DNA from: Phoronis australis
Lineage: Eukaryota; Phoronida; Phoronidae
DNA: 64,000 bases
Reading direction: 5' to 3'
Assembly (NCBI GenBank): GCA_002633005.1
Contig: NMRA01000682.1
Span: 14,318 to 78,317, forward strand
The translations under genes were made by a program, and so were the position numbers. The notes below the pieces were generated by a model that was given only the letters and a program-made list of their open reading frames with translations, was not told where the DNA came from and did no database searches. Positions 39,901 to 53,388 of the stretch are shown piece after piece. The first letter of the stretch is position 1; every line of letters begins with the position of its first letter.

Positions 39901-42900
39901 CATCTGGATTGCGCTGCGATAAACATACATGTAATTCCTTTGACACAAATACAGTGCGCAACAACAAATACAATGAAACCCGTCACTTACAGTGTGTTTT
40001 AGCAGTACAAAATGGTGCAAAATATTTCGCTCTTGTAACTGGAAAATGATTTCAAATAAAATGTTTCGAGAAGTACTCCTGTGCATTGCTGGTAGCGCGA
40101 GGGAAACCAATTTAATTGTAATTGACGCCCTCTCGACTTGTTTACGGGACTTTTGTCGTCAACGAGATGGCATTTGTGTTAGACGCACATGTAACAGAAA
40201 CAACGTGGCAACATGTCTTGCAAAGCTACATGGTGTCGCTAATTCCCAATTCAACTATAGGATGCTTCATAGCAAGACACTAATCATAGAAAATGAAGCA
40301 AGTTTTCGCCAACATGAAAAAGAATGTTACAAATTCCCGCCATTAACTTGAGACTATCAAGAGAAAGTGAACTTTCGAAAACGATCCTCGTTGTCAGAAT
40401 ATAGTCTGACAGTATTTTTAGTTGCATTGTTTTGTTTTGTTATTCTGTTTGATTGGCATGACCCCTGAGTTAAGTACAGTGATGATGCAATTTGTTTACT
40501 ACAAAATAGTATGGAACATTCTAGAAGACTGAGGTCAGAACAGTGATGATGTAATTTGTTTACTGCAGTATAGTATGGAACCTTCTAGAAAACTCTAGCA
40601 TGACAGTGATTAATGCAGTCTGGAATATTCTAGAGACTAGTACATGTTTGTAGAATGATTGGGTAGGTTCCAGAAAGTTCTGGTATGTGCTTGAATTGAT
40701 GAAAAGTTCTAGATCAATGCATTAGGCTATAAATACACAAGCATGGTTTTGTGTTAGTCACTTGAGTCCAAGAAGATTAAGTGAGTTGAGTTAAGAGAAG
40801 ATCACGTCGGGAGATCAAGTGAGATCAAGTAAGTTCAAGAAAGTTTATCAGGAGAACTACAGTTGAGTTGCAGTGAAGAGAATCAGTAGTTACAGCGATA
40901 GTCAATAGAGAGCCAGCTATAGAGACAGCAGGTTATTGAATCGAGTGTAAGAGTTGCTGGAAATATCTCAGAAGTTCAACACAAGTCAAGGCTTCGCAGC
41001 ACTGGCTGGAACATAAACAGACATTACGTCGGACCTGTTGTTTCAGTAGGCTTGTGAACGTACGGTCGGGATTAATAAAGGATTAACTCGAACCAGTCTT
41101 CAGTCAATCTTCGCACCGAAAGCTATTAGCACCGGTCTGTAACAACCTGCGCCCACCCACACACGGGGAAAAACGTGACACTCGTAGTGGACGAACTGCC
41201 AAAGTATATACATGTAATGGTACAATTGTGTTAAATGTACACTGTACGCCCCTTTGACTTGTTTTCACTTCTTCATTTTATCCCTGATCAGTGGGCGAAA
41301 TTGACGTTTCGCATTTTGGGTATGAACATTATGCTAAAGGGCTATTAATAAAACCAAAGGTTTTTGACTTCTACGCTACATGGCAATCAGGCACTATATG
41401 AGACAAAAATCTACATTATACATTTACAAGCAGCCCTACACTAAACTCTGCCAATGTCGGTGCGAAGAACAGCGTACTGGTTTCCCTTGTAATGAAAGTA
41501 ATGCACTCAAAAAAGCAGGTGCTTACTCCAACTTAAAACATTTACCTCTTTCGGGCATCGAACCCTGCCCAAAGTCACAACTTTACTCACGCGCCAGGTC
41601 AGATGCACGATTGCAGTAACAATGTATTAATATAATTACCACTGTATAAAATGTAGAGCTGGAATGCCAAGTTCAAATTCGGAGTTTGCCCCACGCATGC
41701 GTGGAAGTTGTTTGCATTCGCTTGTTCCAGCGTTTTTGTTACTGTGTCTTACGGTGGAATGTTTAGTACAAACACAGTAAGCTTAGAACGTTTACCCCCG
41801 AAAACATCTCCCAATTAACTTTCTTTTATTTGGAATATTTTGCTTTCTAATAATCCCAAACATGTTCAAACGGAAGAGCATTTGCTTGTATCTCAGCGAT
41901 TCGGGAGGCCGTCCGTGGGTACTACATCTGCTTAGCAGCTTGGTGTAACATACAGCCATCTAGTTCAATTAAAATAATTTCAAAAGTTTACAATGTAAAT
42001 AAAATATGGCCATATGATCAAGCACAACCCGGTGAGTTCTAATAACCAATATATATGATAAAAGGTCACCTTATGTCCCGTTTTTAGGTTTTTCGTTTAT
42101 TTGCAATTAAGTCTTACCTTCCATCAATCACTTTAATGCTCAGTCCATTATCTGATTTGTAGGTGGCCTTCGTAATTATTGCAAGACCATCATACAGCCC
42201 ATTATCTACAAGATCAAGAGAAGAGAATGACAACGATTTCGAAAAGATATCCATTAGTGGAGAGTAACAGTCTAATAGCTACAAAGGTTACATGTACTCA
42301 TAGCGGATCTAGAAATGCTTGGTAGTATAAAGTTTTTTCATTATTTTATGTTGAGATGGCCTTCCTGAAGCATAGCTGGTTTATAATCATGACAATTTTG
42401 AGCTTTTTAATATATGCAAATTAAGGCTGACATTATGTAAAATTCTATTTTTGCTTACAAGTAACACGGGTAGATCATTTTGATGTTTTTATCTATGTTT
42501 CCAAAGTCAGTGAATTCAGTGAAGCTAGAATACAAAGGTGGAGAGAATGAACTATTTAATTTAAGGCCGCCGTTACTCAAAACCCCTTAAACTTGACACA
42601 GACATCAAAAATGCTCCATATACAATGACCATGTTCATGCTTTTATGTTCTAGCTGCAAATTATGGAATTCCGGTAGTCTTTGGGAATGGACTTTGGTCA
42701 TCATGTGAAGAGCATTTTACCGTTGGATTGTGGAGATCAGGGTTGCATATCTGCTGGTTTGGTGTCATCTGATAATGCAGAGTTGGAGTTTAAGGAATCA
42801 TAGACTCTATTCACGCGGCGGACATTTAAATCCAAAGCGAGGCTCACTGCGATAAACAAAGCGGAAATTTACATTGCGTGAGTTAAATGGCCGGTCTTTG

Positions 42901-45900
42901 GAGTCCAAACCTGAATATCATATCCTAAAAAATATGTCAATAATTAACCTCAGAGACGTAGAAAAATACAGTTAAAGAACAAGTCAATGCACCAAAGAGT
43001 TGTCTGACAAAATGATACATGTATGTGTTGTTTTCCGGAAAACTATTTTCGAAACATGAAAAGTAAACATGACCAAATTGCGGCGATCGTAGTGTTACGG
43101 ATTAGGTACATGTACCATGCTGAATGCAGGGTTAGGTTTCTTCTAATAAATTCTTGATAAAAATGCTTTCTACACGAACCAGGTCATCTGGTCGTATTGT
43201 TGACGAGTTGAAGATATATTCGACAGTGGTGGCTCATAGCATTTTGCTGTCATGTGCAATTAGTCTCATCTGGTTTAATTTGATGATCAAGAGTAAGCCT
43301 ATTAGCTTCAAGCATAGCCTAAGTCCTGGTGAGGTAGGCACTACCGGGACTAACAGTTGATTTGTCACTGATCTGAAATAAAAGTGATGTTATTAAATAT
43401 GTATTTTGATTACGATAAAAAACTAGGCTCGCAATTGAAAATAAAAATTATATGACCATCAATTCTGCTTTCTTGGTTTTAATAATTACGTCTATTTCAT
43501 ATGTTATATTTTTCAAATATCAATCTCGACCAAGTTGAATTTGAAAATTAAAAACCTAATCCTTTCTTCGTTTTAGAGCTCAATTTCAGTTAACTGGACA
43601 GAACACAGTGGCGGATTTAGAGGGGAGCCAAGGGGCTATGCCCCAGCCCCCCCCCCCCTAAATCCGCCTATGATTTTGTACTTTTTCAAATTGTCACCTC
43701 TGTGGTCACATGTGATTTGAACCGTTGGAGAGAAATTTTCAATCACAAAGGGAATTTTTATGCCTCATGGCCGGAAATTTCACGTGGTTTTTCAATATTT
43801 TTGAGAGGGGAATAGGGCCGATATTTGGCCCCAAAACTGAGGGACTGAGGGCCCTGTCCTTTTTGTAAAGAAAAATGCATCGCGCTTCAACCCATAGTCA
43901 TGAAAACACAGCCTGGCTGGCCGAAGATTCTCCGGTCCTCGTTGCTATGGCGTCATCCAATTAGAGATGCGACAAATTATGATTCGAAAACAGTTATAAA
44001 TTTTACACGAACATATTTTCCCTCGTCACGGCGTATGGCAAGGACCCAACGCTTCCGAATCCCAACGTCCTTAGGGATTGTAAAACAGAGTGTCCGTATT
44101 TTTTCTAGCTGTTCGAGCAACGCGGAGTACAACTACGCGGATAAGCCACCAGAGCTATCGTAGCGAGCCTCGTTTTGGAACGCGCCTCCTGTCGGCGTGA
44201 ATAGGGTCTATAGCTTGGCTAAATCATTAGGGCAGTTAGTACAGTTACACTCAGCCAACCGGTATAGACAAGATGACTCAGGATGAATAGTATGATATGT
44301 CTTGTGAAATTGGGTGTAATTCCATTATGTGCACTGAAAGTGGACCCCCGGCCTCAGATATTTAAGCGTTTGTTGAAATTAGCACGATATAAATTTGATA
44401 ACATTTATAGTTAAGGTTTACAGATCTTAACAACATACCCTGGGGTATTCTAATATTGGTAGTAAAGGTTCTTTATAGACTTAATGCCGTCACCTTATAC
44501 ACGACATTCTTGGTTCCCTTTCAAGATTGATTTATGGCCTCAAAAATTGTATTACGTAAAGAACTAGGTTACAGTGTATGTCAACGTTCCTGTCCACGGA
44601 CCCGTTTTTGACAGGAACGTCATGCCTTTTAAAGATTTGTTCTGCCATCCCCCTGTCTAAAACCAGCCTAAGCTTCGTTAAATAAGTCGTTATTGTTGGC
44701 TCAACTTGTTAGACAAGAGCTAGTTTACAAGTTTCGTAAAAATCTTCCCGAGAACAGACAAAAGTGAAATACCCCGATAATTATTTACGTCATTGACGTT
44801 CCCTTGCTTATGCAAACGTCACACCAGGCTCAGTTCAGTAACGCTGGGACCTCGCTAAAAAGCAAGACTTTACGAGATTACGTGAGATATTGCCGTGTAT
44901 TTTGAATAACAACACGTGACTTTGGCTAGATATTAGCTAGGTCCTAGCGTTACTGAACGCACACCTGGACTGAGGAAATTCCCCTGATCGTAGAGCACCA
45001 TTAAAAATCTAGGTCAAAACAGGTGTTATATTGTTATATAATCTTTGGTGGATTAAACAGCCGATTTCATAAAGGTGGTTCAACAAAACCATTTTTAAGA
45101 CGTAAAACTGGTCTTCCTAAACCTCACGAACCTGGTCTAATTTTAGACCTAACAAACGTGGTTTAAAAGTGTGAAAGCCTGGTTTTGTTAGACCAGGGAG
45201 CCGGTTTAATAAAACCAGGTTTAAGGTATCTAAGCCACCCTGTTGTGTCGATCTGGATTAACTCAACAAAGAAACTATTGAAGTGCTTCGATGAAACCGT
45301 TATCGCGTGGGTATACAATGGCACCCACTAGTAGAATGAGTGCAGACATTTGCGCAAAAGTTCTAAGTTTTTCTCACGAGGAAAAATGTAATGTCTGTGC
45401 CCAACACCCCTACACACATTAAAACATATGCTCACGATTATCCACAACATGATAAATGTCCAAATTTATTTTTGTGCCAAAGAGGGCAAGACCCCTTCCC
45501 GGAAACATTGAATCAGAGACCAATGGAGCTGGAACTCAGAAGAATGAGAAGATGATGTCTCCAGTCAAACCCGTGACGCTTACGACGACGACGCCCTGCT
45601 CGACCAGTCGCATTCTGAGGAATCCGCCGGACACCATTCAGCACCTGCTTGTCTACACATAGGCGGATTCAAGGGGGTCGAGGGGTCCGGATCCGCTTTT
45701 TCCCTTGATTTTAGTGATATCAAATCTATGATTTTCAAATTGTTGACTTGGGCGCCTCTTTTAAAAAGTCCTTGACCGAACCATCTAAAAATCGTGGATC
45801 CGCCCCTTCTACATTTGATCTAATGTCGGCGTCAAGCTGAATATTGAAAATAGTCCATTTTCTCTCTAAAACTGTGTCGTAAATGCACACCGAGGCATCA

Positions 45901-48900
45901 TTCAGTTGTAGCTATATCATTTAAATCTTTCCTATTTAACAGTTAAACTTGGGGCTGACCAAGTCTAAAGTTAAACCTGGTTTAAGATCTTAATGCAGGT
46001 CTAAAGGTTTTAGACCTAGTTGGTGAAATGAAAGTTGAATTAGACCAGGTCTAAATTGGGGTTAAACTAGGTTTTACTAGACCACTGGTCTAAAAGTTAA
46101 GCCACATTTATGAAATGCAGATTATCTTTAAACCTGGTCTAAGTCCAGTTTAAACCAGGTTTAAATTCAAACCACCTTTATGAAATCGGCTGAAAGAGTT
46201 CATAAACGAGTTCGACAACACTGGAAGCTTTACCGTTCGGTAGGTCTCGAAGAGCGACAAAAATCTCACTTTCACTAAAATCATGATCCAGTTGATTTGT
46301 GTCGTCTACCAGACAGTCATTACAATACACATCATGACTTGTCAAGTTTCTTTCTATTTGTCCAAGCATGCGTCCATTATTAGAATTTCCTTGGTTAATG
46401 AGTGACTGAAAGTGGCAAAACAATTCATCGGCAGAACTACATGTAGAAGTATCTGAGGGTCACTTTCCTAGAGCATGATTTTACTGCTGTAGCTGCCAAA
46501 ACGCTCTGGGATTGTTAACATTTTCAATAATTTTTTCCCAGACCATCTTTAACTAACTTTTCTTTTGACTTACAATTCACATTGAATTTTTGTCGCAATT
46601 CTTTGTACTTATTAAAAGTAACCTGATCATTATGATGTCGGAAACCAGACAACGCACATTTTTTCTCTCTTTTCAGTAGCTCTAACAAATTTAACCGCGA
46701 CACTGGAGTGTACAATCATGTCGCAGGCAGATGATTTATACCGTTCCTTTAAGAACTGAACTGCGTCTTCCACTGCTCTCAATTAGATTTGCAATATCAC
46801 TAGGGAACACTTGGAACCCACTAGCAAACGTGTCCATGAACTGACTACAGCGTTCAGTCTTCCATCTAACTTTGTCATATTCACGGACGACATAATTTGT
46901 GCTATGAACAGTGTGATCCTTTGACTGAGTAAAGTTGTGAAAAACACAAAAAGAAGATGATCAGATACATCCAATAAATCAACTTTAAAATCTGATACAA
47001 AATCAAACAATTCAGTAGACAATATTACGTAATCAACTACACCACACCCTTTATTAGATAAACAAGTAAACTCTTCTTCCTCATCACCTGCAAATCGACC
47101 AATACATGCATGGATATTTAACTCGAAACACATTCCCACAAAAGATTTTCCAAATGAATTAATAACATGATCTTTATTAATCTTTGAAAAATTAAAGGTA
47201 TCTGAGTCATACCATTCACGTGAGGGCAAAAACTCTGCTGAGTCTTCTTGAATATAATCGAGAAATAAGCACATATATGTCGAAGCCGAGTCCTAAACAG
47301 ATGTATGTAAGCAACAGAGATTTTTTACTTGGTTAATGAAAAGTTTGAGGTCACTTCTGTAATTAAGTCTCTGCAAAAATCTATAGAAACCGCCCGCGAA
47401 GAGAACGCGCTTTTACAAGATTTTGTGATAAAGCTTGAATCTAAAGATGGATACTTAGGGAACCGGTCACGCAGTGACAATGTTGTTTTCCATGGGTTTG
47501 AAGAGAAAAGTGTAGACTCGAACGAGAGTGGATGGGAGGAAGAGTCTGAAGAGATTATCATGCAATTCCTGAAGAACGATCTTCATTTAGAAGGCGTCTG
47601 TATTAAGCGCGACCGTAGGATTGGTCGTCGACAGCGTGGTAAAAAAAAAACTTTAATTGCCAAGTTTTCGTCGAAAGACAAACGCAAGGTGATGAGCAAA
47701 AAGAAGGACACAACTAATGAATCAATTCACATCTCTGAAGATTTTTCTATGAAAGTAAGAAAAGCCCGAAGGGAGCTGTACACGTTTTCAAACGAAAACA
47801 ATATGGAGAAAGCAACAATACAATTCCACAAGCTCTATTGGCTTAAAAACAGTTTATTTACAACGATGCAGAGAAAATGGTTAAAGAAATAAAGCAAGAT
47901 ATCTACAAAAATGCTTAGCAGTTTGGCCATGGCCCAGAGCCTACAAGGACCTGCGAAATGCGTACAACAGTCTGGAATGTACACGGATTAGGTACCAAAA
48001 CAGAGAACAAGAGTATCAGTTCTTTATCTTCTTTTGATTTAGTTGGAGTTGTGGAAACTTGGGCAGCGAACGAAAACCAGTTTGATAATTTTTACCTGGG
48101 TACAAATGTTTCAGTAAAGTTAATTTAAAGAAAAAGACGTTTGGTAGAAACTCTGGTGGAGTATGTGTGTTTGTAAAAATGTATAGCTCGGTATGTAACT
48201 CGAGTGAAGTGTGATTTCGATTTTGATATTTTTCTATTAATTGAAGAGTCTATTGTGTACTGAAAATGATGTATTATTCTGTTGGGTTTACTTGTCACCG
48301 AGGGTGCGTCAGTGTATGAAAATCAAATCGAAAAGAATGGTGTAGAATTCTTGAGAAGTGGTATTGAAGATGCCCTTTTGAATCTCCACAATGATGTATC
48401 TTTTTATTGCTGGCGATCTTACAATGCTAGAATTGGCAAACTCACCGATTATATTCAAGATTTCGTTTCAAATGATACAGTCACGCAAACGACCCTAATT
48501 CTAAAGCTTAATAAAATCATCCAGAGTCATGTAACCAAGACGATGAGCAAAACTACCCTTAGCCGCCAAAATTTACATGAATTGTGCAAAGTCATGTAAT
48601 GACCTACTCATTGGCGACAACAAATAGGTTCAAATATCACATAGTGCCCTGAAAGGAAAATATAAGCAGGAGCCGAATTTTAAATAATGGCGCCCGTTGT
48701 ATACACACACGTACATTACGCAAATTTATCATGCAGCAACCTGTAAACATTTTTCCTTAAACTAATTAATCACAGAAAAATGGGTGCAATTATCAGTATA
48801 ATTTACCCGTAGCGTCGGATACCACAGCTTTAAGCAAAAGCAGAATTTTTAACTATAAATGCCTCAATTTGCATATTTTATGCAAAATGTCAATGTATCC

Positions 48901-51900
48901 GCAATCAAAGTAGCTACATTAAATTTACTGTCCGCATGAACAAGGGTGTAAATATCAATATAATTTACCAGAAGTGCTCCATACCGCAGCTAGTAGCACA
49001 AGTAGAGTTTACAAAAATGGTTTCTCCACTTTGCATAATTTATCTGTGTATTCTCCTCCAAAGTAGCTCCATTTTATCCACTGACCATAGACACATGAGT
49101 GAACACATCAAAATAATCTAGTTGTAATACTTGGTAAGGAAGTTATTAGCAAAAACAGAATTTTGCATAATGTCAGCCTTACTTTGTACATTTAAAAATG
49201 CTCACAGTTGTCATGATTACAACCCAGCTAAAATGCTTCAGGAGGGCATCTAGACATGAAACAACCAAAAAACCTTATACTACATGTACCATAAATTTCT
49301 TGGTACCCATTTTTGGCTCTTAGACTACAAGATGTCAGACGTCACTCAACCGTAACAAAGAACTTGTAGTTAAGAGCAAGCAACAAACTGTGTGCTGTAA
49401 AATGATGATTGCACGGGCGAATAGACTGAGCTATGAGCAATTGTGTTCACGGTGGATTACGTATGATAATTATACATTAATTTTCAGATTTCGCTCTTAT
49501 GAACATCTGTGTTTATGGAGCCCCACAGGTTGAAGCAATTTCAAAGACAAAATAAAATGTCACTACGGGGCACATCAGCAGACGGATCTACCGGATGTTT
49601 CTTTCCTTGCCAGCAATGCAGGTTGAGCACGGTAACGAGACAACCGGAAAGTCAGTCAGCTACTGTCTCATCAATAAAAACAAATGACAAATCCATGATC
49701 ATACTCCAATTAAGAATTCGGCTACCGGAGTTTTGGACGCTAAAATAACAAACGTTAATTTTCTTAAATTGTCTCTATTCGGCCCAGTTTATGCCTGACT
49801 CAATAAAAAATAAGCAAAATTTTAACTAAAACATCCATACTCAATTACGTTTCCAGGAAATCTATTAAAGTGTATACAACATGACTCTAGTACCTCAAAA
49901 TAAATTTTATTATTATATCTTACTAGATTTCAGTGCCTTTAGTGCACAGCTCATAAAGAAACACGCAAAAATTGAAGAAATAATAATTATGTACAACGTC
50001 ATGGGTTGAACCCAAGTCGTTCGCCATACTGTTCGGATCAGAGACAAAGTGCATAGAGTGAAGAGAAAGCAAAGTACATTTAGCGTCGAGAAGGTTCGTA
50101 GATGGACCAAAAGATGTGTTTCCGGAGGCTTCAGCAACAGCAGCCAGGCGGAGAACGTCTCGGTGTTCCGAAGGACACCAAAGTTGCGCAGAAGTGGCAT
50201 CGCTTCGTGTGCCGAACAAGAGTGTGGGACGTCATCGTGGACCAAGCGATTCGGTCCGGGGCCACTCTGTGTCCTGCCCACTTTGAGGACTCGTGTTTCG
50301 ACTCCAGTCACAGGAGACGTTACGATGAAGGCCTGGTTCAATAAGGGACAATATTTATCATTCAGAAACATCAGCTCTTAATTCAGGATCGTCTGTTGGA
50401 TGACTTGGTTGACTTGCTGAGCCCGAGGCCACTTCTCTCGCGGGAGGATCCAGTTCGTGAGGCTCAAAGTAGAAAAGTACGGAGCCGGAAGCAGATTAAA
50501 CTTGTTCTCGCTTTCGTGCAACCCCATTTCCTCATCCTGGCCACCATTCCCGTACGTTTTTTCATAGTATTCGTTCAATTCTTGCTCATAATCGTCGTCG
50601 CGTTCAAATTCCCTGCTCTCCGCCATTGTTCAATGCTAGTCACTGATCTCTTGTGTTCAACCCATGACGTCACATGGCGGGAAATGTGAAAATTGGCAAA
50701 ATTGAAAGAAAAATCAAAATTTCGAGCTAATTACACAAAATAAACATGGGTTTAGCTAAATTTTACGTCATACATTTAGCCTGTGGCCACCGGTAATTCA
50801 AAATATGGAAAAATCCATGTGTGTACTGTCTAAAGGGTTTAGTACATTACAAGGCAGGCAAAAGATGTAAAATTAACACATGCAGGCATACAGTACATGT
50901 AGCAAAGGTCGGACTGTTTAAAATTGGCGAATGCCGTTCAACTAATGATTGACCTGCAACTTAAGCGTTTGGGACATAAATATGCTCACCCTGGACGGTC
51001 GGACGGACGGTCGGACAGTTACAAATGACGGCAAAAGGAACCCCTTGCATAATTAAGATCAATCCCCGGGCATGAGAACGTACCACAAGTTCCTTTGTGA
51101 TCCTTCTTTAATGACGTTTAGTGAAATACTTGGCACTCCCACTACTTTGCACAGGATCAACGAGATCAAAACGTGGTCCCTAAGGAAAAACTTACCATCA
51201 GAAACAGTCACACGAAATAACACTTGTGTGCCAGCTGCAGCAGGGTTTTCTGCGGTGTAGATCGCATTGGAGGAGGAGTCCACAATTTCCAGCCTCAATG
51301 TAGGAGTGACTTGTACAGGACTGACAGCGGTGACAGCTTCCCTGGAGTTGAGCACGATAAATGTCAGATGTCTTAAGGCATGAAACCAGCTGGCAAGCCC
51401 CGGGACAACATGGGACGTGGCAACTAACAAATGGGTGAAGAAGAGGGAAACAATGTCGTGATTTTTGGAAGTAATTTGTCGATAACTCGGGAACTGTTGC
51501 CATAAATGATTGGTTGCTGTACGCCATATACTTTGTGACATTATTGAAACATTTTTGGTTCCTCGAACTGTTTAACATACCGACTTGTCCAAGTATAAGC
51601 TATTTTGTAATAAATAAAATGGTATTTTTATCTAAATTTAGTCAGAATTTAATGCGGTATTGTGGTGCCTATCTGCTAATTGTCTATTTCTAAGAGGACA
51701 TGCACGGCATGTAAATGCCGAATTTCGGTAAAGTACTTGGACCTAAACCTGTCGAGATTTCATCGAGAATTTACCTGAATTAATGGGTTCAAGTCGATAA
51801 ACAAGTAGATACTGGGTCTCGGCTTTGTTCGTCGAAGCCTTACATATTCAGTTTCAATCTTCAAAATCTACATCTGATTGTGAATAAAACCTACTCAGCC

Positions 51901-53337
51901 ATCTATAAATGTACAGCTAGGTATGACTGTGTGTGAAACCCCGAAATTTCACACAGCCTGAGTTAGCGGTCGGCGCCGGGGGTGTGTGCAAAATCTGGGA
52001 GTCAACCGACACTCAACATACATGTTGCAGCAGTTATAAGTGAAAGGCAATCTATTGAACGTCATTTTCTTGCATAATTCTCAGCCTTCTGTAACAATGA
52101 AAAGTATGTTGTCGTCTTGAAAGACGGGTTGAGTTCAGTAGGCTAGGACCTACGCTAGAACCTTGCTAAAATTTAGCGAAAATTACGTGTTTTCATTTAA
52201 AAGACACGTCAGTATCTCACGTAATCTCGCAACGTCTTGCTTTTTAGCGAGGTCCTAGCGCTCGCTGGTTCCCTACGTGCCTAGCCAGCCAGCATGCAGT
52301 ATCACGCAGTAGCACGCACTCTAGATAGCATTGGTTGATGTAACCTCAGCAGTCATTGGTTAGCTTTACAACACCGTGAAAAATTGGCGGACTGTGAACA
52401 ATTTTTAGCCTTGTCATGCAAATGGCGTCGCAGCAACTACAATTCGTTTTTGTAGTGATGTTTAATAGCCGCGTACTTGAAGCACATACATGTACATGTA
52501 CAATAAACACATGGCCTATTTAACCGGTCTGTAATTCATAGTGTTTGAATACAGGACAGTATCGTAAACAAAAGTCATCGACAGCAGATGCACGCATTCC
52601 GAAAAGGCGCAACCACAATTTCAAGGATTCACATTTCCTGAACATAAATTTTAAGCACCGATTTGTCTGAACAACAGACCTCATTTACTCTTCAGTCCAT
52701 CAGTAATGCCAGAATGTATCTTTGATGCCAGTTTGTTTGCGTAAAGCGCTGCGTGTTGAGAATTCGACTAGCCAATCAGAAACGCCGGTGTAAAAAAAAT
52801 TAAGGAAAATACCTGCGTGTTGGCTACTGACCACTTAGCGGTCGGGAGCCGGTCAATTGCAGCTTGCAGAAAAACCCGGCGCCAACTGCCTATAAACCGC
52901 CAAGCACGGATAAACAGCCAAGGACATCTTTACACCAGAGAAGTGATCAATATATGTCAAGCCATAGAACTGGAATGCCAACTTTGATCTCGTGCAACTC
53001 AGAGGTTGCGCGACGCATGGACGGCATTTGTTTCCATACGTTTGTTCTGGTGTTGATTTTACTATATACATAAATGGGATAAACATGTAAGACTATAGGG
53101 AGGAATGTTTTTTAATAGAAAAGATACATTTTTAAAAATGTTATCACTAATAATTTCTTCCAACCAAACTTCACCCACACTTTTTGGAATATTTTGCTGT
53201 CTAATAGCCCCCAAATTGCAAACAGTAATTGCACAGACATCAGGTCCTCAGTAGCTTAGTGGTAAGAGCACAACAGAGAGACCTGTGGTTCGATTCCCAG
53301 TTGGGTTCCTTATTTCTCTGTTGTCCAACGTCAGCGG

Positions 53338-53388
<51 letters not shown>

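Larger units (their letters stand above)
49996..50670. mobile_element. 675-bp TIR element with THAP fragment and an opposing ORF
   Basis: Ends ACGTCATGGGTTGAAC and its perfect complement. Encloses a degenerate plus-strand THAP domain and an 82-residue minus-strand frame. It is unrelated in termini to the TTAA-flanked family. Target duplication is not recognisable. Confidence 0.7.

Noticed and set aside
39992-40351. 119-residue plus-strand ORF
   Set aside because: No domain, no splice support, composition like the surrounding intron.
46193-48599. Single twin-primed LINE as a firm call
   Set aside because: Protein coordinates overlap by about 40 residues with different sequence, so two insertions remain possible; kept only as a finding.
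49913-50371. 152-residue minus-strand ORF
   Set aside because: Mostly antisense to the THAP fragment and runs past the element border into AT-rich sequence; no domain.
53247-53310. tRNA gene candidate
   Set aside because: Box A and box B are present, but the acceptor stem does not pair and a second decayed head follows; better explained as a SINE.
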